64,000 nucleotides of DNA from an uncultured Acetobacteraceae bacterium (GTDB lineage: Bacteria; Pseudomonadota; Alphaproteobacteria; Acetobacterales; Acetobacteraceae): NCBI GenBank assembly GCA_903918195.1, contig CAIXDS010000022.1, positions 24,682-88,681 of the forward strand. Reading direction: 5' to 3'. The notes under the pieces are model-generated. The model was not told the DNA's origin and did not search any database. It saw only the letters and a program-made list of their open reading frames with translations. Shown here piece after piece: positions 1 through 8,562 of this stretch. A program made the position numbers and the translations under genes. Numbering within the stretch: the first letter of the stretch is position 1; the number at the start of each line of letters is the position of its first letter.

Positions 1-146
1 GCCAGCCCGCCCTGCTGCACGTCCCAGGCGAACGGGGCGCCGAGTGCGTCGAGAACCTGCACCACGGCGTCGGTGATTTCCGGGCCGATGCCATCTCCCG
101 GGATCAGGGTCGCGGGAATTTGCGCGCCGTCGTGCTGGGCTGCCAT
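1..146 (-). CDS. Isocitrate/isopropylmalate dehydrogenase family protein, N-terminal part only
   Basis: Only the first 48 codons are in the window; the gene runs off the left edge. After a short lead (MAAQHDGAQ) comes IPATLIPGDGIGPEITDAV, the conserved first strand and glycine turn of the beta-decarboxylating dehydrogenases, whose GDGIGPE segment lies near the NAD and substrate pockets. The family oxidatively decarboxylates isocitrate, 3-isopropylmalate or tartrate. The short N-terminus before IPGDGIG fits NAD-dependent isocitrate dehydrogenase, but LeuB cannot be excluded from this piece. The start ATG is at 146. About 500 bases separate it from the divergent ABC permease gene. Confidence 0.75.
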   Translation of the reverse strand, partial: MAAQHDGAQIPATLIPGDGIGPEITDAVVQVLDALGAPFAWDVQQGGL

Positions 147-400
147 CCGATGCCGTCTCCTGCGCCCCGGGAGCGGGGGCCGCCCGGCTGCATTCCCGAG
201 CACGCGGCCGGCGTCAAGTCGCGGCGGCTGCCGCGGCGATTTTGGATCCGGGCGGCACAACCACGCCTTGCAAGCGTGGCTTTACGTTTGGTGCAGAATA
301 TACGGCACAACCTGATATTTTCATGATTGACTCACGTCCGATAATGGTGGAATAATCTGCCGCGGTCAGGAATTTGACTGGCCAGGAGGCGATTCTCACA

Positions 401-472
401 ATGCCACGACGCGTCACCGCCGAATGTCCCACGCCCGCCCGGTTCACCCGACCGGGACGGTGTCGCACCTGA
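401..472 (+). CDS. Possible 23-codon leader peptide upstream of the ABC transporter genes
   Basis: A short frame begins with ATG eight or nine bases after a strong AGGAGG and encodes MPRRVTAECPTPARFTRPGR followed by CRT and TGA. It lies in the 500-base gap (147-652) upstream of the ABC permease. A small inverted repeat (CCCGGT/ACCGGG) overlaps its 3' part. Arg/Cys-rich upstream peptides are known in other bacteria as sulfur- or metal-responsive leaders, but I recognise no specific family here. The rest of the gap shows no gene, and I could not identify a riboswitch in it. Confidence 0.25.
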   Translation: MPRRVTAECPTPARFTRPGRCRT

Positions 473-652
473 TCCGCCTGCGCAGAGCCGCCGCAAACCG
501 GCCGGCCTGACCCGACCGGAGACCGCCCCGGAGACCGCAATGTCTCGCCTGCCCCCCGACCGATGCGCGCTTTCGCGGGCCTCTGCCCAGACTGGCGCTC
601 ACATCGCTGAGCGGGTGACGGCCGACCCGCTGCCCTGAACGGAGTCTCACCA

Positions 653-1663
653 ATGAGCGCGATCGCAGGCGTCAATCCCGCGACCACCCATGAGCTGTTC
701 GTCCTGGACGAGGATGTGCCCCGACCCACCCCTCTGCTCGGCTTCGCCGGCCTGGCCTGGTTCGCGGCCGCCACCCTGGTGCTGGCCTGGCCGGACGTGC
801 AGGAAGTTGAACGCACCGAATTGCTCGGCACCCTCGCCGCCGGCATCGGCGGCCTGTTGCTGTTAACCTGGACGGTGGGCTGGATCGTCCCCTCGCTTGC
901 CCGCCTCGGAAGCCACTGGGCGGCCTGGCTGGTGGTGCTGGCCGTGTGGCTGTCGGCCTGGGAGGTGGTCACGGCGAAGCTTGACGCGCTGCCGCTGCCC
1001 TTCTTCGCCTCGCCGCAAGCCTTCCTGGAGGTCTATACCGACGACTACGCCCGCCTGTTCGATTGCCTTTGGCGGTCGATGTTTCTGCATGCCAAGGGCT
1101 ACGTGATCGGTTCGGCTTTGGGCTTCGTCTCAGGTGTGGCGCTGGGGATGTCGACCCGGATTGGCTACTGGGTGCATCCGGTGCTTCGCCTGATCGGTCC
1201 GCTGCCGGCCACGGCCTGGATTCCGCTGGCTTTCTTCATCTTCCCCAGCAGCGCCAGCGCCAGCGTGTTCCTGATCGGGCTGGCCTGCTGGTTCCCCACC
1301 ACGGTACTGACCTGGTCGGGCGTGTCGGCCGTCTCAACCGCCTATTACGACGTCGCCCGCACGCTGGGCGCCAGCCAGCGTTTCCTGGTCCTGAAAGTGG
1401 CCATCCCGGCCGCCCTGCCGCACGTGTTCGTCGGCCTGTTCATGGGGCTCGGCTCGTCCTTCGCCGTGCTGGTGGTGGCCGAGATGCTCGGCGTAAAGGC
1501 CGGTCTCGGCTGGTATCTGCAATGGGCCCAGGGCTGGGCCGCCTACGCGAACATGTATGCCGATCTGTTCATCATGGCGCTGATGTGCTCGACCATGATC
1601 ACCCTGCTGTTCCGCCTGCGCGACCGGTTGCTCGCCTGGCAGAAGGGGCTGGTGCAGTGGTGA
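653..1663 (+). CDS. ABC transporter permease, NitT/TauT (nitrate/sulfonate/taurine) type
   Basis: 336 residues, all hydrophobic segments. Residues 1-100 hold extra membrane helices ahead of a standard BPD_transp_1 core. In the core, DVARTLGASQRFLVLKVAIP (about residues 236-255) is the EAA loop that docks onto the ATPase. This places it with TauC/SsuC/NrtB-like permeases for nitrate, sulfonates, taurine or thiamine precursors. The start ATG follows GGAGTC. The stop overlaps the GTG of the ATPase gene (GTGA), so the two are translationally coupled. No substrate-binding protein is present on either side, so the substrate is unknown. The extended N-terminus is longer than in TauC. Confidence 0.85.
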   Translation: MSAIAGVNPATTHELFVLDEDVPRPTPLLGFAGLAWFAAATLVLAWPDVQEVERTELLGTLAAGIGGLLLLTWTVGWIVPSLARLGSHWAAWLVVLAVWLSAWEVVTAKLDALPLPFFASPQAFLEVYTDDYARLFDCLWRSMFLHAKGYVIGSALGFVSGVALGMSTRIGYWVHPVLRLIGPLPATAWIPLAFFIFPSSASASVFLIGLACWFPTTVLTWSGVSAVSTAYYDVARTLGASQRFLVLKVAIPAALPHVFVGLFMGLGSSFAVLVVAEMLGVKAGLGWYLQWAQGWAAYANMYADLFIMALMCSTMITLLFRLRDRLLAWQKGLVQW

Positions 1664-2475
1664 GCGCCGCCCTCGAATTTGAACCGGACGCCGCCATTGC
1701 GGCGCCCGGGGGAGCCCCGGCGGGTGCGCGGCTGGATGTGCAGGGTGTCAGCCACGGCTACGTGCTGAACAAAGCAATCCTGCCGGTGCTGCACGATATC
1801 ACGCTGCACGCCAATCCCGGTGATTTCATCGCCCTGCTCGGCGCCTCCGGCTGCGGCAAATCCACCCTGCTGCGGCTGGTGGCGGGGCTCGACCGGCCGC
1901 GCCGCGGCCGGCTGCAAGTGGATGGCGTGGAAATCACCCGGCCGGACCCGTCGCGCGTCATCATGTTCCAGGACCCCACTTTGTTCCCCTGGCGCACGGT
2001 CTGGAACAACGCGGCCCTCGGCCTGGAGGCGCGCGGCGAACTCAAGCACGGGCGTGCCCGGGTCGATGAAGTGCTGTCCCTGGTCGGACTGGACAATTTC
2101 CACCATGCCTATCCGCACCAGCTCTCCGGCGGCATGGCGCAGCGCGCGGCGCTTGCCCGGGCGCTGGTGAACGACCCGCGGCTGCTGCTGTTGGACGAGC
2201 CGCTGGGCAAGCTCGACAGCCTGACGCGGCTGACCATGCAGGGCGAGATCACCCGGCTGTGGCAGCAGCGCGGCTTCACCGTGCTGATGGTGACGCACGA
2301 CGTTGAGGAGGCGCTGCACATGGCGCAGCGGGTCATCGTGTTCAGCGAAAGGCCGGCCCGCATCCGGGCCGACCTGCAGGTCGATCTGCCCTACCCACGC
2401 CGCCGCGACGACCCCGAACTGCTGCGCCTGCGCCGCGAGGCGCTCGGGCTGCTCGGATTGGAGTCGAGCTGGTAG
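1660..2475 (+). CDS. ABC transporter ATP-binding protein, NitT/TauT type
   Basis: 271 residues. Walker A is GASGCGKST (near residue 63), the Q-loop is MFQDPTLFPW, the signature is LSGGMAQRAALARAL, and Walker B is LLLLDEPLGKLD followed by the H-loop histidine in VTHDVEEAL. VMFQ-then-LFPW and the ending fit the SsuB/TauB/NrtD group that energises import of nitrate, sulfonate or taurine. The first 28 residues before RLDVQGVSHGY are unconserved. The GTG start overlaps the permease stop. It forms an operon with the permease and ends just before a perfect hairpin that separates it from convergent rsmD. Confidence 0.9.
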   Translation: MSAALEFEPDAAIAAPGGAPAGARLDVQGVSHGYVLNKAILPVLHDITLHANPGDFIALLGASGCGKSTLLRLVAGLDRPRRGRLQVDGVEITRPDPSRVIMFQDPTLFPWRTVWNNAALGLEARGELKHGRARVDEVLSLVGLDNFHHAYPHQLSGGMAQRAALARALVNDPRLLLLDEPLGKLDSLTRLTMQGEITRLWQQRGFTVLMVTHDVEEALHMAQRVIVFSERPARIRADLQVDLPYPRRRDDPELLRLRREALGLLGLESSW

Positions 2476-2479
2476 ATTA

Positions 2480-2516
2480 GGAAGCAAGGCCAGGGCTCTG
2501 CCCTGGCCTTGCTTCC
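2480..2516. terminator. Perfect 17-bp palindromic hairpin between convergent genes
   Basis: GGAAGCAAGGCCAGGGC, loop TCT, then the exact complement. It fills the gap between the ATPase stop and the rsmD stop codon, which begins at the very next base. It probably acts as a bidirectional terminator. The core GGCCAGGGC-TCT-GCCCTGGCC is also the core of the dispersed repeats at 11.1 kb and 44.4 kb. Confidence 0.75.
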
Positions 2517-3068
2517 TCACCCCAGCCCGCCCCAGACCGTCAGCCGGGCGGCGCCGTGCGCCCGGTCCGCCAGCATGGTGCCGGGCAGTTCGATCTCCTC
2601 GTCGCGGGCGGTCTCCGCCACCACGACCGCTCCGGGCGCGATCCAGCCGGCCCGGCCGAGCGCCGGCAACGCCGCCTGGACAAGACCCTGCCGATAGGGC
2701 GGGTCGAAGAAAATCAGCCTGCAGGGCCGGCCGGGCGGCGGCCTTGTCGCATCGGCGTCCAACACACTGGCGCGGTCGCCGGCCCGGCAGGCATCGATGT
2801 TGGCCCGCAGCACGGCGAGGGCCGCGCGGTCGCGTTCCAGGAAGCTGGCATGGGCCGCGCTGCGCGACAGGGCTTCCAGCCCCAGCGCGCCGGTGCCGGC
2901 AAAGACGTCCAGCACATCGGCGCCCTCCAGCAACTCGCGCCCGCCCCAGGGCGCGTGCAGCAGCATGTCGAACAGCGCCTGCCGCACGCGGTCGGCGGTG
3001 GGGCGCGTGGCAGCGCCGGGCGGAGCGGCGAGGCCGCGGCCTCGCCAGGCGCCGGCGACGATCCGCAC
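2517..3068 (-). CDS. rsmD: 16S rRNA (guanine(966)-N(2))-methyltransferase RsmD
   Basis: 183 residues. The start RIVAGAWRGRGLAAP matches the RsmD opening. DVFAGTGALGLEALSR (about 55-70) is the SAM-binding motif I and FFDPPY (about 122) is the catalytic DPPY motif that methylates the exocyclic amine of G966 in 16S rRNA during 30S assembly. I chose the GTG at 3068 because it gives the canonical short N-terminus; there is no nearby in-frame ATG. It begins three bases after the rluB stop, which is usual alphaproteobacterial synteny, so it is likely co-transcribed with rluB and the upstream amidotransferase gene. Confidence 0.92.
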   Translation of the reverse strand: MRIVAGAWRGRGLAAPPGAATRPTADRVRQALFDMLLHAPWGGRELLEGADVLDVFAGTGALGLEALSRSAAHASFLERDRAALAVLRANIDACRAGDRASVLDADATRPPPGRPCRLIFFDPPYRQGLVQAALPALGRAGWIAPGAVVVAETARDEEIELPGTMLADRAHGAARLTVWGGLG

Positions 3069-3070
3069 CG

Positions 3071-3851
3071 TTATGGCTTCTCCGCCGGCAACTGCTCGCG
3101 CAGCACTTTCCCCGACACTTCCTCCACCGCCCCCCGCTCCAGCTGGCCCAACTGGAACGGCCCGTAGCTCACCCGGATCAGCCGCGAGACCTGCAGGCCC
3201 AGATGCGCCATGATTTTCCGCACCTCGCGGTTGCGGCCTTCGCGCAGCCCGATCGTCAGCCAGCAATTATCGCCCTTGCGGCTGTCCAGCCCGGCCTCGA
3301 TCGGGCCATAGCGCACCCCGTCCACCGTCACGCCCTTGGCCAGCGCGGTCAGCGCCTTCGGATCGACCGCACCGAACACCCGCACCCGGTAGCGCCGGAT
3401 CCAACCGGTCGATGGCAGTTCCAGGCGACGGGCCAGCGCCCCGTCATTGGTCAGCAGCAGCAGCCCCTCGCTGTTGAGATCGAGCCGGCCAATGCTGACC
3501 ACCCGCGGCAGCTGCGGCGGCAGCTTCTGGAACACGGTGGGCCGGCCCTCAGGGTCGCGATGCGTGGTCATCAGGCCGTCGGGCTTGTGGTAGCGCCACA
3601 GCCTGGTGCGCTCCGGCGGATCGGCCAACTTGCCGTCCACCACCACCAGATCGCCGGCGGTGACGAAGGTGGCGGGGTGGGTCACCACCTCGTTGTTGAG
3701 CTTCACCCGCCCCTCGGCCACCATGCGCTCGGCATCACGCCGGCTGGCGACACCGGCGCGGGACAGCCATTTGGCGATGCGCTCGCCGGAAGGAGGGGCG
3801 CCAGAAGGAGGGGGGCCATCGGGGGGGGGGGCCGGCGGGCGGGTTGCTCAT
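3071..3851 (-). CDS. rluB: 23S rRNA pseudouridine synthase RluB-like, reading frame broken at a C11 tract
   Basis: An S4 RNA-binding domain (GERIAKWLSRAGVASRRDAE then MVAEGRVKLNN) is followed by the RsuA/RluB catalytic core. The Asp motif is GRLDLNSEGLLLLTNDG and the closing motif is LREGRNREVRKIM. The family converts a uridine of 23S rRNA to pseudouridine. The natural start is the ATG at 3851, overlapping the upstream stop as ATGA and reading MSNPPAGPPP. That frame is lost at a run of eleven C on the coding strand (3821-3831). Deleting one C would give an intact protein of about 259 residues. As written, the S4 domain frame has no ATG/GTG/TTG before codon MVAEGR at 3724. Sequencing error, slippage or phase variation are all possible. 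Confidence 0.85.
3821..3831. repeat. Eleven-base G/C homopolymer inside the rluB N-terminal coding region
   Basis: An uninterrupted run of 11 G on the plus strand (11 C on the coding strand) lies 20 bases after the rluB start codon. A tract length of 10 or 13 puts the ATG in frame with the S4 domain; 11 does not. Such tracts are mutational hot spots and also common sites of base-calling error. Confidence 0.9.
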
Positions 3852-4570
3852 CCGCGGGCGGCCGCGACCAGGGCGGCGAAGATGCGCGCATCACCGGGGT
3901 CGATCAGGAACTCGGGATGCCATTGCACGCCCAGGCAGAACCGGAAGGCCGGGTCTTCGATGCCCTCGATCACCCCGTCCTCGGCCACCGCATTGACCAC
4001 GCCGCGCAACCCGGGGTTGAGCACCGCCTGGTGGTGGGAGGAGTTCACCTGCATTTCCGACGCCCCGACGATGCGGTGCAACAGCGTGCCCGGAATGATA
4101 TCCACCGCATGCCCGGGCTCGTGCCGCGGGTTGGGCTGCTCGTGCGCCAGGGCGTCGGGGACGGTGTCCGGAATGTGCTGGATCAGCGAGCCGCCGAGCA
4201 CGACGGCCAGCAATTGCTGGCCGCCGCAGATGCCCAGCACCGGCAGGTTGCGTTGCAGCGCGCCGCGCAGCAGCGCCAGTTCGGCCGCGGTGCGGCCCTC
4301 CTTCAGGGTGACCGTGTCGTGCCGGGTGCGGTCGCCATACAGCGCCGGATCGACGTCGAAGGCCCCGCCGGTGACCACCAGGGCATCGATGCAGTCGAGG
4401 AAGTCGGCGGCCAGGGCAGGCAGATGCGGCAGCGCCAGGGGGATACCACCAGCGCCGGCAATGACATCGGCATAGTTGGTGCGCAGCGCGTACCAGGGAT
4501 AGGTCGCGTAGCCGCCCGGCTTCTCGGCATCCAGGGTGACACCGATGACGGGTTTTTTCGGGTTGCTCAT
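3848..4570 (-). CDS. Class I glutamine amidotransferase-like hydrolase (gamma-glutamyl-GABA hydrolase/PuuD family)
   Basis: 240 residues, the usual size for peptidase family C26. The nucleophile is the Cys in LGICGGQQLL (about 115); QWHPEF near residue 215 supplies the His and Glu of the triad. VTGGAFDVDPALYG is the typical oxyanion-region segment. Known members hydrolyse gamma-glutamyl-GABA or gamma-glutamyl conjugates from polyamine catabolism. No other puu genes are nearby, so the substrate is unknown. It sits between tadA (divergent, 46 bases away) and rluB, whose ATG overlaps this stop codon, so it is likely cotranscribed with rluB and rsmD. Confidence 0.88.
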   Translation of the reverse strand: MSNPKKPVIGVTLDAEKPGGYATYPWYALRTNYADVIAGAGGIPLALPHLPALAADFLDCIDALVVTGGAFDVDPALYGDRTRHDTVTLKEGRTAAELALLRGALQRNLPVLGICGGQQLLAVVLGGSLIQHIPDTVPDALAHEQPNPRHEPGHAVDIIPGTLLHRIVGASEMQVNSSHHQAVLNPGLRGVVNAVAEDGVIEGIEDPAFRFCLGVQWHPEFLIDPGDARIFAALVAAARG

Positions 4571-4616
4571 ATGCCCTTGCTAGCCCTGTGCGCCGGGTGC
4601 GGGCAAGAAGCGCCGC

Positions 4617-5063
4617 ATGACGCCGATGGAGATTGCGCTGGAGCAAGCCCGGCTCGCCGCCACCCGCGGCGAAGTGCCGGTGGGCGCGGTGGTGCTCGGC
4701 GCGGACGGCGCGGTGCTGGCACGCGCCGGCAACCGCTGCGAGGAACTGGCCGACCCGACGGCGCACGCGGAACTGCTCGCCCTGCGGGCGGTTGCGGCGG
4801 CGCGGCGGGAGCCGAGGCTGCCCGATTGCGACCTGGTGGTGACGCTGGAGCCCTGTCCGCTGTGTGCCGCCGCGATCAGCCTGTTCCGGGTGCGCCGGCT
4901 GGTGTTCGGCGCCTACGACCCGAAAGGCGGCGGGGTGGAGCACGGGCCGCGCCTGTTTGACGCGCCGGGCTGCCTGCACCGCCCGGAAGTGGTCGGCGGC
5001 GTGCGCGAGCGCGAGGCGGCGGTGCTGCTGCGGGACTTCTTCAGGCCGCTCCGGCCCGGGTGA
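4617..5063 (+). CDS. tadA: tRNA-specific adenosine deaminase TadA
   Basis: 148 residues, full length for TadA. The zinc site is the His and catalytic Glu of TAHAE (about 50-54) plus the two Cys of LEPCPLCAAAI (about 80-90). EVPVGAVV near the N-terminus and the C-terminal LLRDFF segment are TadA-like. It deaminates the wobble adenosine of tRNA-Arg(ACG) to inosine. Other cytidine/adenosine deaminases share the fold; the next-door rluB/rsmD context, common in alphaproteobacteria, supports TadA. It is transcribed divergently from the amidotransferase gene. Confidence 0.88.
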   Translation: MTPMEIALEQARLAATRGEVPVGAVVLGADGAVLARAGNRCEELADPTAHAELLALRAVAAARREPRLPDCDLVVTLEPCPLCAAAISLFRVRRLVFGAYDPKGGGVEHGPRLFDAPGCLHRPEVVGGVREREAAVLLRDFFRPLRPG

Positions 5064-5272
5064 TGCCGCGACTCCGTGGGGATCAAAGGCGCGCGATGCC
5101 GGCGCTTGTGAAGCCACAAGCTTGCGAAAGAAGGTCTGCTGATCTAATTCGCTTTTTCAACATCATTTGTCTGGAACGGTCCGCGCAGCCGCGGAAGCTT
5201 GGCGGCCACCGGCCACCTCCTGTAGGCAGAGCCTGAGAAGGTGATGCCCCCACCCCAAAACGAGGACGGCGC

Positions 5273-5659
5273 ATGTCGTATGAATACGAGGACCTGAATG
5301 ACTGGCGCGCCGCCCTGAACCATCCCGCGATGGTCGTGGCGCTGCGGCTCGCCAAAATGGTCGCACGGGGGGTGGTGCTGTTCGTCTTTTCCTTCGTCGA
5401 GATCCTGGCTGAACTACTCGCCCCGGTCGTGCTGATTGGTGGGATCGGCTGGGCGCTGCTGCCGGGCGTGCTATCGATGGCGACGCCTGAGGGTCAGGCG
5501 CACGACGTGCTGAGCAATGTAGTGCAATCCATTCCAAGGGAAATCCATTTCGGCCACGTGGCGCTGACGCCGACGGCTTTGATCGTGGACGGGTTGCTTC
5601 TCATCGCCGTCGTGGCCCTGTGCCGCACCTTGCAGGTCATCATCAGCACCGAGGGCTGA
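5273..5659 (+). CDS. Small membrane protein of unknown function
   Basis: 128 residues with no family I recognise. A charged cytoplasmic-looking start (SYEYEDLNDWRAALNH) leads into a hydrophobic span at about 38-68 and a second at about 103-120, so a two-helix inner-membrane protein is likely. The middle (about 70-98) is polar. The start ATG follows GAGGAC. It stands alone between tadA and convergent purD; the 200 bases before it show nothing else. Codon use matches its neighbours, so it is probably a real resident gene. Confidence 0.6.
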   Translation: MSYEYEDLNDWRAALNHPAMVVALRLAKMVARGVVLFVFSFVEILAELLAPVVLIGGIGWALLPGVLSMATPEGQAHDVLSNVVQSIPREIHFGHVALTPTALIVDGLLLIAVVALCRTLQVIISTEG

Positions 5660-5715
5660 CGGCGAAGCCCCCGGGTCGCGCATTTCCGTCGGGCGGACCG
5701 GAAACGGCCGGTTCC

Positions 5716-6990
5716 TTACCCCGCCCCCAGCGCCCGCCAGCCGATGTCGCGGCGGCAGAACCCCTCCGGCCAGTCGATCGCCGCCACGGCCTGATAGGCC
5801 GCGTCGCGTGCCGCCTGGAGATCAGGGCCGGTCGCGCATACCGTCAGCACGCGCCCGCCGGCCGCCACCAGCCGCCCGTTGAGGCGTTGAGTCGCCGCCT
5901 GGAACACGGTCACGCCCGGCATCGCGGCGGCGCACTCCAGCCCGCGAATCCCGGTGCCCTTCACCGGATCGCCCGGGTAGCCGCGCGCCGCCATCACCAC
6001 GGCGATGGCAACCTCATCGCGCCAGCGGAGCGAAAACTGCGCGAGGTCACCGTTGCAGGCGGCGAGCAGGGCGGGCAGCAGGTCGGACTGCAAGCGCAGC
6101 AGCACCGCCTGGCATTCCGGATCGCCGAAGCGGGCGTTGAATTCGATCAGCTTCGGCCCGTCCGCCGTCATCATCAGCCCGGCGAACAGGATGCCGCGGA
6201 ACGGCGTGCCCTGGCGCGCCAGCTCGGCCAGGGCCGGGCGGACGATGCGCGCCATCGCCGCTTCGGCCAGCGCCGGCGACAGCGCCGGCGGTGGCGAATA
6301 GGCGCCCATGCCGCCGGTATTCGGCCCGGTATCGCCCTCGCCCACCCGTTTGTGGTCCTGTGCCGCCCCCAGCGGCAGGGCGGTTACGCCGTCGCACAGC
6401 GCGAACAGGCTGACCTCCTCGCCTTCCAGGCACTCCTCGATCACCACCGACCGCCCGGCCTCGCCCAGCGCGTCACGGTCCATGAACGCGGCGATCGCCT
6501 CCTCGGCTTCGGCGACGCTGGTGGCCACCACCACGCCCTTACCGGCCGCCAGCCCGTCCGCCTTCACCACGATTGGCGCGCCGCGGCGGCGGACGAATTC
6601 GCGCGCGGCGTGGGCATCGTCGAAACGTTCCCACAGGGCGGTCGGGATGCCGGCGGCGTCGCAGATTTCCTTGGTGAAGCTCTTGCTGCCCTCGATCCGC
6701 GCCGCCGCCGCCGAGGGGCCGCAGCAGGCGATGCCGGCCGCCCCCATGGCATCGGCGATGCCCGCCACCAGCGGTGCCTCCGGCCCGGGCAGCACCAGAT
6801 CGACGGCGTTTTCGACCGCGAATTGCACGAGGGAAGAAAAATCGAGAGCGCCGATCGGCAGGTTCTCGGCGAATTCGGCGGTGCCGGCATTGCCCGGCGC
6901 GCACCAGAGTTTCGCAAGCAGGGGGCTTGCCGCCAGCGCCCAACACAGCGCGTGCTCGCGCCCGCCCGATCCGATCACCAGCACCCGCAT
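5716..6990 (-). CDS. purD: Phosphoribosylamine--glycine ligase PurD
   Basis: 424 residues, normal PurD length. The N-terminal domain starts MRVLVIGSGGREHALCWAL, the family hallmark. The ATP-grasp domain includes VKADGLAAGKGVV (about 140), and FNARFGDPECQ (about 285) is the metal- and ATP-binding signature. It makes glycinamide ribonucleotide from phosphoribosylamine, glycine and ATP, the second step of purine synthesis. The start ATG at 6990 has AAGGAGG upstream. It is divergent from xseA, 45 bases apart, so the two share a promoter region. Confidence 0.96.
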   Translation of the reverse strand: MRVLVIGSGGREHALCWALAASPLLAKLWCAPGNAGTAEFAENLPIGALDFSSLVQFAVENAVDLVLPGPEAPLVAGIADAMGAAGIACCGPSAAAARIEGSKSFTKEICDAAGIPTALWERFDDAHAAREFVRRRGAPIVVKADGLAAGKGVVVATSVAEAEEAIAAFMDRDALGEAGRSVVIEECLEGEEVSLFALCDGVTALPLGAAQDHKRVGEGDTGPNTGGMGAYSPPPALSPALAEAAMARIVRPALAELARQGTPFRGILFAGLMMTADGPKLIEFNARFGDPECQAVLLRLQSDLLPALLAACNGDLAQFSLRWRDEVAIAVVMAARGYPGDPVKGTGIRGLECAAAMPGVTVFQAATQRLNGRLVAAGGRVLTVCATGPDLQAARDAAYQAVAAIDWPEGFCRRDIGWRALGAG

Positions 6991-7035
6991 GCCACCCTCC
7001 TTCAAGCGGCGCCGCCTGTAGCATAGGCTGGCGGC

Positions 7036-8505
7036 ATGAGCGACACGCCCCCCCGCCCGGCCGCCCCCCCGTTGGCAAGCAACATCCCCGAATACACCGT
7101 CTCGGAAATCTCCGGCGCGGTGAAGCGCACGTTGGAGGGCGCCTTCGGACGCGTCCGCGTGCGCGGCGAGATCACCGAACTGAAACGCTACCCGTCCGGC
7201 CACATCTATCTGTCGCTGAAGGACGAGGGCGGCAAGATCGCCGCAGTGGTGTGGAAATCCGCGGTCTCCCGGCTGGGGCTGGAGCCGGAGAACGGCGTCG
7301 AGGTGATCGCCCAGGGGCGGATCACGGCATACGGTGAGCGTTCAACCTACCAGCTGGTGATCGAGCGGCTGGAATATGCCGGCGTTGGCGCGCTGCTGGC
7401 GCGCATCGAGGCGCTGCGGCTGCGGCTGACCGAGGAGGGATTGTTCGACGCCGCCCGCAAGCAGCCGATCCCGCTGCTGCCGCGCGTGGTCGGGGTGGTG
7501 ACCAGCGAGCGCGGGGCGGTGATCCAGGACATCCGCACCACCATCCTGCGCCGCTTTCCCCGGCCCATCCTGCTCTGGCCGGTGCCGGTGCAGGGCGAGG
7601 GCGCGGCCCAGCAGATCGCCGCCGCCATCCGCGGCTTCGACGCGCTGGTGGAAGGCGGTCCCGTGCCGCGCCCCGATGTGCTGATCGTGGCGCGCGGCGG
7701 CGGCAGTCTGGAAGACCTGATGGCCTTCAACGAGGAAGTGGTGGTGCGCGCCGTCGCCGCCTGCCGCATCCCGCTGATCTCCGCGGTCGGGCACGAGACC
7801 GACACCACGCTGATCGATTTCGCCTCCGACCGGCGCGCGCCCACCCCCACCGCCGCCGCCGAAATGGCGGTGCCCGCGCGCGTCGAGCTGGCCGCCGACA
7901 TCGCCCAGAAAGCAGCCCGGCTGATCGGGGCGCTGAACCGGCTGACCCAGGAGTGCCGGCTGCGACTGCAGCGCGCCGAACGGGGCTTGCCCGATCTGCC
8001 TTCCCTGGTCGGCACTGCGCGCCAGAGCCTGGACGACCGCGCCGCCAGACTGCTGATGGCGCTGCCCAACCTGGTGCAAGCGCGCCGCGCCGCGCTCGTG
8101 GATGTGGAGCGGCACCTGCCGGCGCCCTGGCAGATCATCGAGGCGCGCCGCAATGCCGTCGCACTGCTGGCGCAGCGGCTGCGGTCGGGGCTGCAGCATG
8201 TCGCCGCCCAGCGCCGCGCCGGGGCGGCGCAAATCATCCACCGGCTGACCGCGGCACCGCTGCGCGCGTCCCTGCGCGAGGCGGGCTCGCGGCTGGACGG
8301 AATGGCCGGCCGCCTGGAGGCAATCTCGCCGGAAGCCGTGCTGAAACGCGGTTTTGTCCTTGTGTTCGACCGGAACGGCGCGCCGGTTGCCACCGCCGGT
8401 GCCGTGAAGCCGGGAGCGGAGCTGCGGCTGCACTTTGCCGACGGCGATGTGCGGGCGGTGGCCGGCGGCAGCGGCAAACAGCGGCAGGGCAGTCTGCCGC
8501 TGTAG
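7036..8505 (+). CDS. xseA: Exodeoxyribonuclease VII large subunit
   Basis: 489 residues. An N-terminal OB-fold (about 15-115; YTVSEISGAVKRTLEGAFG onward) binds single-stranded DNA. The catalytic Exonuc_VII_L domain contains VVGVVTSERGAVIQDI, the glycine-rich ARGGGSLEDLMAFNEE (about 220-235) and VGHETDTTLIDF. A long, charged C-terminal part is predicted coiled coil, as in the family. With XseB it degrades single-stranded DNA to oligonucleotides. xseB is not adjacent. The ATG is near the divergent purD start. Downstream lies a long non-coding region. Confidence 0.95.
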   Translation: MSDTPPRPAAPPLASNIPEYTVSEISGAVKRTLEGAFGRVRVRGEITELKRYPSGHIYLSLKDEGGKIAAVVWKSAVSRLGLEPENGVEVIAQGRITAYGERSTYQLVIERLEYAGVGALLARIEALRLRLTEEGLFDAARKQPIPLLPRVVGVVTSERGAVIQDIRTTILRRFPRPILLWPVPVQGEGAAQQIAAAIRGFDALVEGGPVPRPDVLIVARGGGSLEDLMAFNEEVVVRAVAACRIPLISAVGHETDTTLIDFASDRRAPTPTAAAEMAVPARVELAADIAQKAARLIGALNRLTQECRLRLQRAERGLPDLPSLVGTARQSLDDRAARLLMALPNLVQARRAALVDVERHLPAPWQIIEARRNAVALLAQRLRSGLQHVAAQRRAGAAQIIHRLTAAPLRASLREAGSRLDGMAGRLEAISPEAVLKRGFVLVFDRNGAPVATAGAVKPGAELRLHFADGDVRAVAGGSGKQRQGSLPL

Positions 8506-8562
8506 CCTGTGGGTCCGACCGCTGGCAGCCGGAGCGGAGCACTACGCGCGGCGCACATAAAA

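Noticed and set aside
560..652. TPP-riboswitch-like words (CTGAG, ACCCGCT, CTGAAC) before the ABC permease
   Set aside because: The conserved core and the second arm (GATCTGG-type) are absent and the spacing is wrong.
2303..4960. An open frame of 885 codons on the plus strand across rsmD, rluB and the amidotransferase gene
   Set aside because: It is antisense to three clearly identified genes; its translation is Arg/Pro/Gly-rich with no motif. Long false frames are common at this GC content.
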